Assembly (NCBI GenBank): GCA_964393615.1
Contig: CAYMUR010000019.1
Span: 4,452 to 68,451, forward strand
From: CAYMUR01 sp964393615
GTDB lineage: Bacteria; Planctomycetota; Planctomycetia; Pirellulales; Pirellulaceae
DNA length: 64,000 nucleotides
Direction of reading: 5' to 3'
In this document: positions 1 through 9,536 of the stretch, piece after piece
Numbering within the stretch: the first letter of the stretch is position 1
How the letters are laid out: each line of letters opens with the position of its first letter
Translations under genes and position numbers: made by a program
Notes under the pieces: model-generated
Databases searched by the model: none
What the model was told of the DNA's origin: nothing
The model's input: only the letters and a program-made list of their open reading frames with translations

Positions 1-441
1 CTGGCGGAACCCTATTGGACGAAGTATCGGGATACGCCCCTTATCACGCCACAGGGTGTGACGGTCGAAAGTGATGGATTGCGTGATGAAGTTTCAAAAT
101 CGATTGCTTGGCGCGTTCGTGCGGAGGATGGCCGGTCAGGCGATCTGAGTTGGCAGCTAGGTGACCAAGTCATCAAGAAAACGCTGGCAGCGACGACGAT
201 GCCTGGACGATTGTCGGTCGTCAGTCAGGTACGGACAGCATCGACGGTCTTGAATCGGCTGTTGCATCCGGCAGAAAGGTCTCTGGAACGAAGCAGTGCT
301 GTGCGGTATATAGAAGTCGCCTATCCCCACACGAGAAAAACCCTCATCGCAGGTTGGGACATTCCCTGGTGGGGTATATTTTTTGCAACGACGATGGGCG
401 CCGCATTGGCGACCGCCACTTTATTTAAAATTAAATTTTAA
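1..441 (+). CDS. C-terminal part of an unidentified membrane-anchored protein (5' truncated)
   Basis: The reading frame is open from the first base of the window to a TAA at 441, so the gene begins upstream and only about 146 residues are visible. The visible part is soluble-looking and ends with one hydrophobic segment (around IPWWGIFFATTMGAALA) and a short basic tail, KIKF. This suggests a C-terminal membrane anchor or the last helix of a membrane protein. I do not recognise the family and assign no function. The first in-frame start-like codon, GTG at 58, is probably internal. Confidence 0.6.
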   Translation: MAEPYWTKYRDTPLITPQGVTVESDGLRDEVSKSIAWRVRAEDGRSGDLSWQLGDQVIKKTLAATTMPGRLSVVSQVRTASTVLNRLLHPAERSLERSSAVRYIEVAYPHTRKTLIAGWDIPWWGIFFATTMGAALATATLFKIKF

Positions 442-815
442 GAGAAGCTTTGCATCGCGACGGAGCGGGTGAGATAAAGAGTGTTACTTGCCAGGATGTA
501 GTATTTGGTTTGTACAATTCACCCAGTTCTACATTGGCCCGTCATGGCATTCTCCGTTACGGCTTGTGAACTGCGGTAAGGGCATTCCAGGAAATCGAAA
601 ACGATTGAGTATTTGCATGTTCAGATTACGGCGATTTCAGCGAACGACGAACTGTATTGTCAGTCATTTTTCATGAGGTGAATTGTGTTGGTGGAGCGTG
701 TATAGTAGTTTTGCTGTTGTCAAGCAAGGAGTCGCAGTGGCTACTTCACCCGAGTGGTATTTTTTGCGTTTCAGGCAGGCGTTTATTTCAACCGAGTCAA
801 TGATTAAGCAATTGT
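442..815. other. Intergenic region, nothing recognised
   Basis: This 374-bp gap lies between the truncated membrane protein and the PHP phosphatase gene. A 62-codon open frame at 488-676 has no recognisable protein character and no good ribosome binding site. I see no tRNA-like or terminator-like structure. Confidence 0.5.
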
Positions 816-1649
816 ATGGACCGAATACTTTACGAAACACATAGTCATACCACGTTGTGCAAACACGCTTTTGGAACGCCAGACGAATACGCGATGGCCG
901 CTCAACATGCCGGGTTGAAAGGGCTGATGATCACCTGTCACAATCCGATGCCTTTTGGGTTTTCATCTCAAGTGCGCATGGAAATGGACGAGTTTGACGA
1001 GTATTTAGATCTTGTTGAGTGTACCCGTTCTGCTTGGTTTGGCCGTATTGATGTACGGCTCGGTTTAGAATGTGATTACTTTCCTGGTTTTGAGGACTGG
1101 CTGGAGAGACAGGTCAAAGCGGCACCTTACGACTATCTCCTTGGTTCTGTCCATCCACAAACTGGTGAGTTCCGTGAACGATTCTGGACAGATGATCCCT
1201 ATGTATTTCAAAGACACTATTTTGAACAATTGGCGCTAGCAGCTGAAACAGGATGGTTTGATTGTTTGGCACATCCTGACTTGGTCAAAAACACAACAGC
1301 CACGGCCTGGCAACCTGATTTAATTATGGATGACATTCGCCACTGCTTGGACCGTGTGGCAGCTACAGGAATAGCAATGGAACTGAACACTTCCGGTCGT
1401 AATAAAGTGATTGCCGAGATGAATCCTTTTCCAGGAATGCTTTGTGAAATGGCGTCACGTGGCATTCCAGTTGTGATTGGAGCAGATGCGCACAGGCCGG
1501 AACGTGTTGGAGAAGGCTTTGATGATGCGCTTAAACTGTTAGGACAATGTGGATATGAGTCTGTGAGTTTCTTTATGGGGCATCAACGGCAGGATGTTTT
1601 CATTGAACAGGCGCGACGCAGTCTTCAACCATCGGAGCGTTCTTCCTGA
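816..1649 (+). CDS. PHP-domain histidinol-phosphatase (HisK/HisJ type)
   Basis: Predicted metal-dependent phosphatase of the PHP superfamily, the non-HAD type that dephosphorylates L-histidinol phosphate in histidine biosynthesis. The 277 residues show the PHP metal-binding signatures in order: HSHTTLC near the N terminus, GLECDY near residue 88, LGSVHP near 109, AHPD near 150 and GADAHRPERVG near 222. Length fits the family (about 260-280). No other his genes are nearby, so the substrate is inferred from family resemblance; other phosphoesters are possible. Its 3' end overlaps by 25 bp the end of the convergent metzincin gene on the minus strand. Confidence 0.8.
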   Translation: MDRILYETHSHTTLCKHAFGTPDEYAMAAQHAGLKGLMITCHNPMPFGFSSQVRMEMDEFDEYLDLVECTRSAWFGRIDVRLGLECDYFPGFEDWLERQVKAAPYDYLLGSVHPQTGEFRERFWTDDPYVFQRHYFEQLALAAETGWFDCLAHPDLVKNTTATAWQPDLIMDDIRHCLDRVAATGIAMELNTSGRNKVIAEMNPFPGMLCEMASRGIPVVIGADAHRPERVGEGFDDALKLLGQCGYESVSFFMGHQRQDVFIEQARRSLQPSERSS

Positions 1650-3649
1650 GGATTTAGTCTTATCAATCTTCTTTCGATGGAACTCGATAATCCTGTGACG
1701 AACAAAAATCCCAGGACGGTGGTCAGTAAGCTAGTGGGTTCTGGCACTACGAGCCAAGGGCCGTCAGACTTGTAGCCAGCGGGGGAAAAATAATTGGCCA
1801 GGCGTGCGAAATCAGTGATGTCTACATCGAGATCTCCATCGAAGTCGCCGTCGGTCCAGGTGTGGTGTTTGCCGCCGGGATCGAAATGATATGCGAAGAT
1901 TCCAAAGTCTGTGATGTCGACGTCGTGGTCGCCATCGATATCACCGGATATTGCTTGCCAGGGAGTTAGGGTGATTTCATTCGGGTGATAGACAATGTCA
2001 AAAAAGATGCCGTTGCCTGGATGACGGCCTGTTACTGTTTCAAAATTTCCCACGGCACCGTCGTGTGTCATGATGACAAACGTTTCTCCGATTAGTCCAG
2101 ACATCGGAAGGGACGTTGTCAACAATTCGAGTGTTCCTGCGAGATTCGCCGTACCGCTTATCCGTAATTGGTCGTAATCGACCCCCACGGCAGGACCGTT
2201 TAACTCGATCTCTAATGTAGAGGTGCTGTTTTGTAAATAAGTTCCTTGAACGAATGTTGGTCCTGTTGTGTGACTGGGAGAAAAATATCCTCCGAGCATT
2301 TGTAAATTCCCGTGAATCACAGCACTGTGCAGGGATCCATCTGTCATGTTCAAAGTGCCATCGGTGAGATCGAGTTCGATGACATCTAAATGACCGCCTG
2401 AAAGATCGAGTCGGCCGGACGCAGTTAAGAGGATGCGAGAGGCTGTGGCAGTACCTTCGGTTACCATGAGTTGTCCAGCATTGTTGACCAGTATCGTATC
2501 GGCGGAGACGCTTCCCGACGCGTGATTTAAAGTTAAGGTTGTACCAGGACCTTCTACGGTAATCTTTTGGACGACGTCCAACGCATGGTTGTTGGTAACT
2601 AGTTGGTCCCCTTCGGCCAGAACCAAATTTTTTGCCTGGGATGTATTTACTAGCTGGACAAGGGGGTCAACGTAAGGAGAACGGATATAAGCATCGTCGT
2701 CCATGTCAGGGTTGCGATTGCCAATCCAATGCGTGGCGTCCCAGGTATTGGTTGTTCCGGTGAGAAAATCTTTGCGTGGCAAATCAACTTCGCTATAGCC
2801 ATGACTGGATGCCATCGCAAGCAAATCCGTAGAGCTTGGTAAGAGACGCCGGTTGGTGGGAATGGTGGGTGACATCAATGAGAAACTGTCAGCCAAATGT
2901 GCAATGTTATTCACAGAAGAGTACTTGATGCCCATCGTGGCACCGCCGATAAATTGCGGATCCACATCGTAGTCACCGTCGACTGTTTCGCCGATCGTCG
3001 AAGCATTCGTGGCAGACATGCCCAGCGTATGTCCAACTTCGTGTAACACCAACGTTAACAGATCCGTGATGTTTTGCGCCTGGCTAGTAGAGGCGGTACC
3101 CTGGTAGCCGGTTTCCAAAACAGAGGGGACTGTACCTGTAAAGAATAATGTCTGGTCGGAGTCCGTCAGGTCTTGAAAGAGTGTCTGTTGCATGTTGAAC
3201 TCGACATGGTCTTTTGGCGTTGGATCTAGATAATAATCCTGCTCATACCCGCCACTTCCGACTTCCGTGTTAATACGGATCGTGGCTTCCGTTTCTCGAG
3301 AAGGAGTGCCTTCTTGAACGACCAAGTCGTGTAACCCTAATATGCCAGAGAGGTTTTCGTACCAATAGTCGATGGTGATGGTCGTATCGGGACCGTTGTC
3401 CTCGAAAACGTCCTCATAAAATTGGGCCGCATACTCGAAAAAAGCTTGCAAAGATTCAGCATTGGGATCGAAAGTAGGTTTCTCGGACTGGGCCTGATCG
3501 AATTGTACGACGATATCGATGGCCAGCGAAAAATTGGCCATGATCAGCGCAAGTGTGAATCCAGCAAGGAGTTTGGATAGAAAACGGGACACTTCAATAG
3601 CGAATGGCAGGAGGAGTACTGGGTCGGTTAACGAGAACCGTCTATTCAT
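1625..3649 (-). CDS. Secreted metzincin-like protease with dockerin repeats and PEP-CTERM signal
   Basis: Large exported protein. ATG at 3649 is preferred over the longer frame from 3676 because MNRRFSLTD leads into a hydrophobic signal segment (LLAGFTLALIMANFSLAID). Around residue 210 there is a zinc-protease helix, HEVGHTLGM. The usual third ligand three residues after the Gly is Ala, but a later His in AHLADSFSLMSP sits just before a Met-turn-like LMSP and may serve instead, as in leishmanolysin-like enzymes. The middle is repetitive, beta-helix-like sequence. Two dockerin-type calcium loops follow (DIDGDHDVDITDF and DFDGDLDVDITDF), then VPEPTS, a hydrophobic segment and basic residues, which is a PEP-CTERM sorting signal. 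Role is probably extracellular protein degradation or surface attachment; the substrate is unknown. Confidence 0.75.
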   Translation of the reverse strand: MNRRFSLTDPVLLLPFAIEVSRFLSKLLAGFTLALIMANFSLAIDIVVQFDQAQSEKPTFDPNAESLQAFFEYAAQFYEDVFEDNGPDTTITIDYWYENLSGILGLHDLVVQEGTPSRETEATIRINTEVGSGGYEQDYYLDPTPKDHVEFNMQQTLFQDLTDSDQTLFFTGTVPSVLETGYQGTASTSQAQNITDLLTLVLHEVGHTLGMSATNASTIGETVDGDYDVDPQFIGGATMGIKYSSVNNIAHLADSFSLMSPTIPTNRRLLPSSTDLLAMASSHGYSEVDLPRKDFLTGTTNTWDATHWIGNRNPDMDDDAYIRSPYVDPLVQLVNTSQAKNLVLAEGDQLVTNNHALDVVQKITVEGPGTTLTLNHASGSVSADTILVNNAGQLMVTEGTATASRILLTASGRLDLSGGHLDVIELDLTDGTLNMTDGSLHSAVIHGNLQMLGGYFSPSHTTGPTFVQGTYLQNSTSTLEIELNGPAVGVDYDQLRISGTANLAGTLELLTTSLPMSGLIGETFVIMTHDGAVGNFETVTGRHPGNGIFFDIVYHPNEITLTPWQAISGDIDGDHDVDITDFGIFAYHFDPGGKHHTWTDGDFDGDLDVDITDFARLANYFSPAGYKSDGPWLVVPEPTSLLTTVLGFLFVTGLSSSIERRLIRLNPQEERSDG

Positions 3650-4009
3650 GCTATTCCTGGTAGTCCAGAGCGTCAACGAAATGCTGCCCGTAAGGTCGGA
3701 CTGAGCCCTATAATGTGCAAAATCTAATAGTGAAACGGTGTATCACGAGGATTGTGCGGATTCTCGCCGGGCGACAGGACAGTCAGTCCCGCCGGGTGAC
3801 AGGACAGTCAGTCCCGGAATCCACCGTCGCAGTGGCGACGAGAAACTGCATGCTGGTAGGGAGAATGTTGGGTACCCAATCAGCCGAGTAAAACAATGGG
3901 AAAATATTCCTTTACCTTTTGCGGTCCGATGTATACGATTGTTTTAAACGGTCGTTTGATTGGTGGGCCAGAATGGTCGTTGTGAATTTCGGTTGCTTCG
4001 CTCTAGGTC
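3650..4009. other. Divergent intergenic region upstream of the efflux operon
   Basis: Lies between the minus-strand metzincin gene and the plus-strand TetR gene, so it should hold promoters for both. It contains a tandem 25-bp repeat (3766-3815), annotated separately, and a small hairpin GTCGC-AGTG-GCGAC at 3826-3839. Open frames here have no protein character. Confidence 0.5.
3766..3815 (+). repeat. Two tandem 25-bp repeats, each with a palindromic core; candidate TetR operators
   Basis: Two adjacent 25-bp copies differ at a single base. Each contains the imperfect palindrome GGAC-AGTCA-GTCC, at 3777-3789 and 3802-3814. The repeats lie about 200 bp before the TetR-family gene that heads the efflux operon. 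Autoregulatory TetR proteins usually bind palindromes in this kind of position, so an operator role is plausible but only inferred. Confidence 0.45.
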
Positions 4010-4681
4010 ATGAGGTTGGTGGTGGCATCACAGGTCAAAGAATCTTGTTCAGCGGATACACGAACTCGAATTCTGGATTCGGCAGGTCCTGTATTTGCCG
4101 AGAAAGGTTTTCGAGCGGCCACCGTGCGAGAAATTTGTCGTGCTGCCCAGGTGAATTTGGCCAGTGTGAACTATCACTTTGGAGACAAGCAGCGACTGTA
4201 CATCGAAACGGTGAAACAGGCACACCATAAGCGGTTCGAACAGGTGCCTTCGCCCCAGTGGCCAGCTGATGTGCCAGCGGCGGATAAACTACGAATTTTT
4301 ACCATTGCTTTGATCACTCGATTGATTGGTGTCGAGGAAGGGTCTTGGCAAACCCGTTTGATGATGCGTGAAATCTTGCAGCCGACAGAAGCTTGTGAAG
4401 AGCTGGTTCGGGATTATTTTCGTCCACAGTTCAATATTTTGTTGGAAATCCTTAACGAAATACTCCCTTCGTCAACAACCGATGTACAACGTCATCAGAT
4501 TGCCTTTAGCATTGTTGGTCAATGTGTGTACTACCGAATTGCAGAATCGGTGGTTGGCTTGCTTGTCGGGCAGAGTGAATTTGAGCAGCATTATGGTCCG
4601 GCTGAGTTAGGTGAACATATCGCACAGTTTTCGTTAACCGCATTAGGTTTGGCAGAACCTTGGTCGAAGGCACCAGAATAG
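4010..4681 (+). CDS. TetR-family transcriptional regulator of the efflux operon
   Basis: 223-residue regulator. The N-terminal TetR DNA-binding domain spans about residues 18-65: TRILDSAGPVFAEKGF, then a helix-turn-helix with VREICRAAQV and the typical VNYHFGDKQ-LY signature. The rest is the ligand-binding domain; its look (HAHHKR-like linker, MMREILQPT, QCVYYR) resembles the CerR/DUF1956 subgroup often found beside RND pumps. The stop codon is three bases before the ATG of the adaptor gene, so it is probably co-transcribed with the pump. Likely a repressor released by a pump substrate; the ligand is unknown. Confidence 0.88.
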   Translation: MRLVVASQVKESCSADTRTRILDSAGPVFAEKGFRAATVREICRAAQVNLASVNYHFGDKQRLYIETVKQAHHKRFEQVPSPQWPADVPAADKLRIFTIALITRLIGVEEGSWQTRLMMREILQPTEACEELVRDYFRPQFNILLEILNEILPSSTTDVQRHQIAFSIVGQCVYYRIAESVVGLLVGQSEFEQHYGPAELGEHIAQFSLTALGLAEPWSKAPE

Positions 4682-4684
4682 AAA

Positions 4685-6055
4685 ATGAATTACGAAAATA
4701 TCGTCAGACAACTTGTGCGTTTGACATTACCCGTACTGATCCTTGGTGCGGGTGTGATCGTATTTTGGAGTCTTGTCAGTCGGCCCAAGGCGGCAGTCCA
4801 GTTGCCCAAAAAGCTAGGACCACCGACGGTAGAAACGGTGATAGCCATGGAGCACAATGGTATCCTTAACGTGCAAGTTGATGGCCTTGTTGTACCTTAC
4901 CGAGAAATTGTAGTCGCTGCCGAAGTAGCAGGACGACTTGCTTTCAAAGCGGAAACGTGTCGCGCTGGAAAATATGTCACCGAAGCGACTCCGTTAATTC
5001 GTATTGATCCATATGAATATCAATTAACTGTGAGGCGGTTGGAAAAAGAGCTCGAACAGGCAGATGCTTATCTCAAGGAATTATCCGTCGAATTGGTGAA
5101 TGTCGAATCGCTGATTGAAATTGCTCGTGAAGATGTCGCATTGCAGCGTAAGGAACTTGGCCGGACGGAGCAATTGGTCCGGTCGGGTGTCGTGACCGAC
5201 TCACAAATTGACCAGGAACGGCGTAATATGCTGGCGGCGCGCAATAACCTGACGGCGCGAACCAACGAACGAAGATTGTTCGATACGCGACGCAACCGGC
5301 TGTTATCGGGACAGGAACTAGTGAAAGCCAACCTGGAAAAAGCACGCCTAGATTTGGAACGAACCAATTTAGAGGCGCCGGTCACCGGTGTCATTGTCGA
5401 GGATGTTGTGGAAGAGGGAACTTATGTACAACCAGGACAGACACTGTACATGATCGAGGATACCTCAGCCGTTGAAGTTCAATGTGCGTTGCGGATGGAG
5501 CAGTTGGTTTGGCTTCGGTCGGAACAGGCAGAAAATGACGATTTATTGGTAGAGCAAAGCGATCCTTACGATTACCAAATTCCCTTGACGCCGGCCACCG
5601 TTGTCTATGAGTTAGATGGAAAAAATTACACATGGCAGGGGACGTTATCGCGGTTTGACGGCATTGGTCTTGATGAGAAGACACGAACGGTTCCTTGCCG
5701 GGTGATTGTTTCCGCTCCGCGGCAGGTTGCGGGTCTGGACGGAATCGGCACGGATCGAGGGCCCAGGGCGTTAGTACGTGGTATGTATGTCACCATTGTG
5801 TTACACGCGCAATCTGCTGAGACGTTGATTGCAGTTCCCGAGCGGGCGATTCGTCCTGGTAATCGAATTTGGCGTGTTGACGGTGGCAAACTTTCGATTG
5901 ACCAAGTCGAAGTCATACATGTCCAGGACGGTAACACAATACTACTATCACGGAAAAATGGCGTAAAAGCCGGTGATGCCATTGTTACCTCGCCTTTGGC
6001 CGGGGCACGTGATGGTATCGCTGTAGAGATTTTTAAGAAGTTGGGAGTCGAATAA
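4685..6055 (+). CDS. RND efflux periplasmic adaptor (HlyD/AcrA-like membrane fusion protein)
   Basis: 456-residue adaptor joining the inner-membrane RND pump to an outer-membrane channel. It has an N-terminal membrane anchor (TLPVLILGAGVIVFWSLV). A first lipoyl half follows (VAAEVAGRLAFKAETCRAGKYV), then a long coiled-coil hairpin rich in Glu, Arg and Leu (about residues 115-230), the second lipoyl half (LEAPVTGVIVEDVVEEGTYV) and beta-barrel and membrane-proximal domains. It starts three bases after the TetR gene and is followed by the pump gene 96 bp downstream. No outer-membrane TolC-like gene is present in the window. Confidence 0.9.
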   Translation: MNYENIVRQLVRLTLPVLILGAGVIVFWSLVSRPKAAVQLPKKLGPPTVETVIAMEHNGILNVQVDGLVVPYREIVVAAEVAGRLAFKAETCRAGKYVTEATPLIRIDPYEYQLTVRRLEKELEQADAYLKELSVELVNVESLIEIAREDVALQRKELGRTEQLVRSGVVTDSQIDQERRNMLAARNNLTARTNERRLFDTRRNRLLSGQELVKANLEKARLDLERTNLEAPVTGVIVEDVVEEGTYVQPGQTLYMIEDTSAVEVQCALRMEQLVWLRSEQAENDDLLVEQSDPYDYQIPLTPATVVYELDGKNYTWQGTLSRFDGIGLDEKTRTVPCRVIVSAPRQVAGLDGIGTDRGPRALVRGMYVTIVLHAQSAETLIAVPERAIRPGNRIWRVDGGKLSIDQVEVIHVQDGNTILLSRKNGVKAGDAIVTSPLAGARDGIAVEIFKKLGVE

Positions 6056-6151
6056 GTCATGTGCAAGAGATGTCTCCTTCTTTATGCAAACTTTGGATCA
6101 AGCTGATCGGGCACCAAAGTCCATTACCACGCTCGATGTGTTGACAGTACT

Positions 6152-9100
6152 ATGCGTTCTCTTATCCGCTGGGCAGTCCGAAATACACCCGCTATGAATA
6201 CCGCAATGGTAGCGGTGTTGTTAATTGGTGGCGCCAGTTTGGGGATCATGCGGCGTGAAGTTTTTCCGGAGTTCGAATTGGAGGTATTGTTAGTTACTGT
6301 TCCGTACCCAGGTGCGTCTCCCAGTGAAGTCGAGGAAGGGATTTGCCAGAAGATGGAAGAGGCGGTGCGGTCCATAGCTGGCATCGACAAGATTATGTCG
6401 ATAGCCCGTGAGGGTGCTGGATTTTTAATATTGGAATTAAATCCAGATACACCTGACATCCAAAAGATCTTGAATGAAGTTCGTTCGGAGATCGATCGCA
6501 TTCCCAGTTTCCCGAAGCTTTCGGAGGACCCTGAAATCAAGCAGATTACGCTTCGCCAACCAGCGATTCGTGTAAACATTATTGGAGAAAGTTTAGCGGG
6601 GTTAGACGAAGAGAGCAAAGTTCGAGCTGAGTTGGAATTGCGCGATGTTGCGGAAAGCGTCCGAGGAGATCTTTTGCAATTACCGTCGGTTTCGCAAGTG
6701 AACATTATTGGCGAACGCGACTTTCAGATTGACATTGAAGTTTCGGAGAGCACGCTTCGCCGCTATGGATTGTCGTTGTCTGATATCGCTGATGTGGTTC
6801 GACGTGAAAACATTGAGCTTCCCGGTGGCAGCATAAAAACTTCCGCACAGGAAGTCCGTCTTCGTGGAATGAACAAGCGAATTTTGGGGCATGAGATAGC
6901 CGAGATTCCACTGATCAGTGATCCAACCAGTGGCACTTTGCACACGATTGGTGACTTGGCAAAGGTGCGCGACCACTTTGTAGATGAGACAGCGATTAGT
7001 TACGTGAATGAGCGTCCGGCAGTAGTTATTTCAGTGGACCGTACGATGAACGAAGATTTGCTGGAAATGGTACGACAGGTCAAAAGTTATGTTGCCGGGC
7101 ATACTATGCCGCACGGTTTTGAAATGAGTACATGGTTTGACCAGTCGGTGAACGTGCGAGATAGGATGGAATTATTAACCCGTAATGGCTTACAAGGTCT
7201 AGTGTTGGTATTTCTTGTGCTGGCGATTTTTTTGGATCTCAGGCTGGCTTTCTGGGTTGCCATGGGGATACCGATGGCGGTACTTGGTGCTGCGATTGTC
7301 TTGCTGTACGGAGGGCATACCCTCAACATGCTTTCTATGTTTGCCTTTCTCATGGCGTTGGGAATTGTTGTCGACGATGCGATTGTGATTGGTGAAAATA
7401 TTTACGCTCATCGACGACGACATGCTAACTTTGCAGATGCAGCCATTAACGGAGCCTATGAAGTGTTGCCGGCCGTGGTTTCTTCTGTGTGTACGACCAT
7501 CATTGCGTTTGTGCCGCTGATGTTTGTGGCGGGGATCATGGGCAAGTTCATTGCGGTGATGCCCATTGCTGTCATCGCAATGTTAATCATTTCTCTTTTT
7601 GAAAGTATTTTTGTTCTCCCTTGTCATCTGGCTCACAAAAAAAGCATGTTATTTACCGTCCTTGGCTGGATCTTGTATCCGTTTCGTTTTCTAACGCAAT
7701 GGGCCGATTGGTCGAACCGATTCATGGAGAAACGATTGCAATGGTTGATTCAACGTCTCTACCTGCCAACACTTGATTGGTCGCTATGCAACTGGCCGAT
7801 TGTTGTCAGCCTGGCCGTGGCGTTGTTGATTGCCACAGTGGGGATGTTTCAATCTGGTGTGACGCCCTGGATTCTGATGCCAAAACTGGATAGTTATCTC
7901 ATCGAAGCAAAGATTTTGTATCCTGATGGGACGCCGAGTCACGTTACTGACAAGGCATGCAAGCGTCTAGCGGATGCAATTCGCGATATCAACAAACGTT
8001 ATACCCAAAAAGGTATTCCATTAGTGAAATACGTATATCGTACGGTGGGAAACGTTGCAGCGCCAGGAGCGATGGGTCCTGATGCTCGTGCCACGGGTAG
8101 TCATGTCGGTCTCGTCGAGGTGGAGATGTTTGATTCGTCGGAAAGACCTGTCCACAGTGAGCAGATACTGACAGAGTGGAGGCGGCAAGCCGGATTGTTT
8201 CCAGGCGCCGAGTCACTAAAGTTTGGCATACCACAATTTGGACCGGGTGGTACTCCGATTGAATTCAAGCTGTTGGCACGTAATGAGCATGTGGATGAAC
8301 TCGAGGAGGCCGTCGAGTTGTGTAAGCAACAATTGGCAAGTTACCCTGGACTATTTGATATTGCAGACGATTCGCAGCCTGGCAAGTGGGAGTTTCAACT
8401 GCAGGTCAAAGAGAAAGCGCTCTCGATGGGTATCCCGATGTCCCTATTAGCTGAAACAGTGCGAGCTTCCTACTACGGTGAGGAAGTCATGAGGCTGCAA
8501 AGGGGGCGACATGAGGTCAAGCTAATGGTGCGTTATCCAGAGGTGGACCGTCGCTCACTCGGTGATTTTGAAGAGATTCGCGTGCGTACACCTGGTGGGG
8601 CAGAAGTGCCATTGACCGAACTGGCCGAAGTCACTGTACGACGTGGAGAGTCCGAGATTAATCGTATGGACCAGATGCGGTCGATCACTATTACAGCCGA
8701 CGTCGATGAGACACAACAAAATGCGAGTTATGTCGTTTCCGATCTAAAACAGGCAGATGGTGGATTTCTAGCCCAGTTGCAAAATCAATATCCACAGGTG
8801 TGGCTGCGTTGGGAAGGGCAGCAGGAACAGACTGATCAGTCGTTGCAAAGTCTGAAAGTTGGATTTCTGGGGGCGATGTTTGGTATGTTCGTATTGCTGA
8901 CGTTGCAGTTCCGCTCTTATTTTCAGCCTATTCTTATTTTGGTAATCATACCTTTCGGAGCCATCGGCGCGATTTGGGGACACGCATGGATGAAAATGCC
9001 GATTACGTTATTCAGCGTTTTTGGCTTGATTGCCTTGACGGGTGTAGTGGTCAACGACTCGATTGTTCTGATTGACTTTATCAACCGCCGAGTTCGTGGG

Positions 9101-9469
9101 GGATTGCCACTACGACAGGCACTTCTAGAAGCAGGCTCGCGCCGTTTTCGACCAGTGTTACTCACCTCGATGACAACCGTTGCCGGTCTATTTCCTATTC
9201 TGCGTGAGACTTCATTTCAAGCTCAAATTTTAATTCCCATGGCGGCGAGCATTTGTTTTGGTCTGGTTGCTGCCACGGTGTTGGTGTTGGTCTTAATCCC
9301 GGTGTTTTACTTCATGTACGCACGTTTTATTCAAGCTGTCTATGCTCCACTTATGTCATCTGATACCGAAACAATTCTCGTTGACGGACCACAGGACTTA
9401 CTTTCGCTCGATCGTACTCTCCAGCAACCCGGTGTCGAAAATCCAGCCAAAGAAAATTTAGGTACCTAG
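6152..9469 (+). CDS. RND-family efflux pump, inner-membrane permease (AcrB/HAE1-like)
   Basis: 1105-residue proton-driven transporter with the RND layout: TM1 near the N terminus, a periplasmic loop (VTVPYPGASPSEVEEGI is the typical first porter motif), a block of TM helices including the LGIVVDDAIVIGENIY segment near residue 410, a second periplasmic loop, then a final TM block with GVVVNDSIVLIDFINRR near residue 965. The conserved acidic pair of the proton relay is present in the VVDDAIV segment. The last ~50 residues are polar and nonconserved. It is the third gene of a TetR-adaptor-pump operon; exported compounds cannot be told from the sequence. Confidence 0.92.
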   Translation: MRSLIRWAVRNTPAMNTAMVAVLLIGGASLGIMRREVFPEFELEVLLVTVPYPGASPSEVEEGICQKMEEAVRSIAGIDKIMSIAREGAGFLILELNPDTPDIQKILNEVRSEIDRIPSFPKLSEDPEIKQITLRQPAIRVNIIGESLAGLDEESKVRAELELRDVAESVRGDLLQLPSVSQVNIIGERDFQIDIEVSESTLRRYGLSLSDIADVVRRENIELPGGSIKTSAQEVRLRGMNKRILGHEIAEIPLISDPTSGTLHTIGDLAKVRDHFVDETAISYVNERPAVVISVDRTMNEDLLEMVRQVKSYVAGHTMPHGFEMSTWFDQSVNVRDRMELLTRNGLQGLVLVFLVLAIFLDLRLAFWVAMGIPMAVLGAAIVLLYGGHTLNMLSMFAFLMALGIVVDDAIVIGENIYAHRRRHANFADAAINGAYEVLPAVVSSVCTTIIAFVPLMFVAGIMGKFIAVMPIAVIAMLIISLFESIFVLPCHLAHKKSMLFTVLGWILYPFRFLTQWADWSNRFMEKRLQWLIQRLYLPTLDWSLCNWPIVVSLAVALLIATVGMFQSGVTPWILMPKLDSYLIEAKILYPDGTPSHVTDKACKRLADAIRDINKRYTQKGIPLVKYVYRTVGNVAAPGAMGPDARATGSHVGLVEVEMFDSSERPVHSEQILTEWRRQAGLFPGAESLKFGIPQFGPGGTPIEFKLLARNEHVDELEEAVELCKQQLASYPGLFDIADDSQPGKWEFQLQVKEKALSMGIPMSLLAETVRASYYGEEVMRLQRGRHEVKLMVRYPEVDRRSLGDFEEIRVRTPGGAEVPLTELAEVTVRRGESEINRMDQMRSITITADVDETQQNASYVVSDLKQADGGFLAQLQNQYPQVWLRWEGQQEQTDQSLQSLKVGFLGAMFGMFVLLTLQFRSYFQPILILVIIPFGAIGAIWGHAWMKMPITLFSVFGLIALTGVVVNDSIVLIDFINRRVRGGLPLRQALLEAGSRRFRPVLLTSMTTVAGLFPILRETSFQAQILIPMAASICFGLVAATVLVLVLIPVFYFMYARFIQAVYAPLMSSDTETILVDGPQDLLSLDRTLQQPGVENPAKENLGT

Positions 9470-9536
9470 TCGGTTGCCAACAGTATATTGGCTGGAGTAA
9501 CGGATTGAGTTTAGATTTACCAATTCAATAGAAAGG

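Noticed and set aside
1217..1465. Minus-strand frame inside the PHP phosphatase gene
   Set aside because: Fully contained within a well-supported gene on the other strand; no independent evidence.
2998..3060. Metzincin zinc site judged broken because the 11th residue after the first His is Ala
   Set aside because: A distal His just before a Met-turn (AHLADSFSLMSP) can act as third ligand as in leishmanolysin-like enzymes, so inactivity is not claimed.
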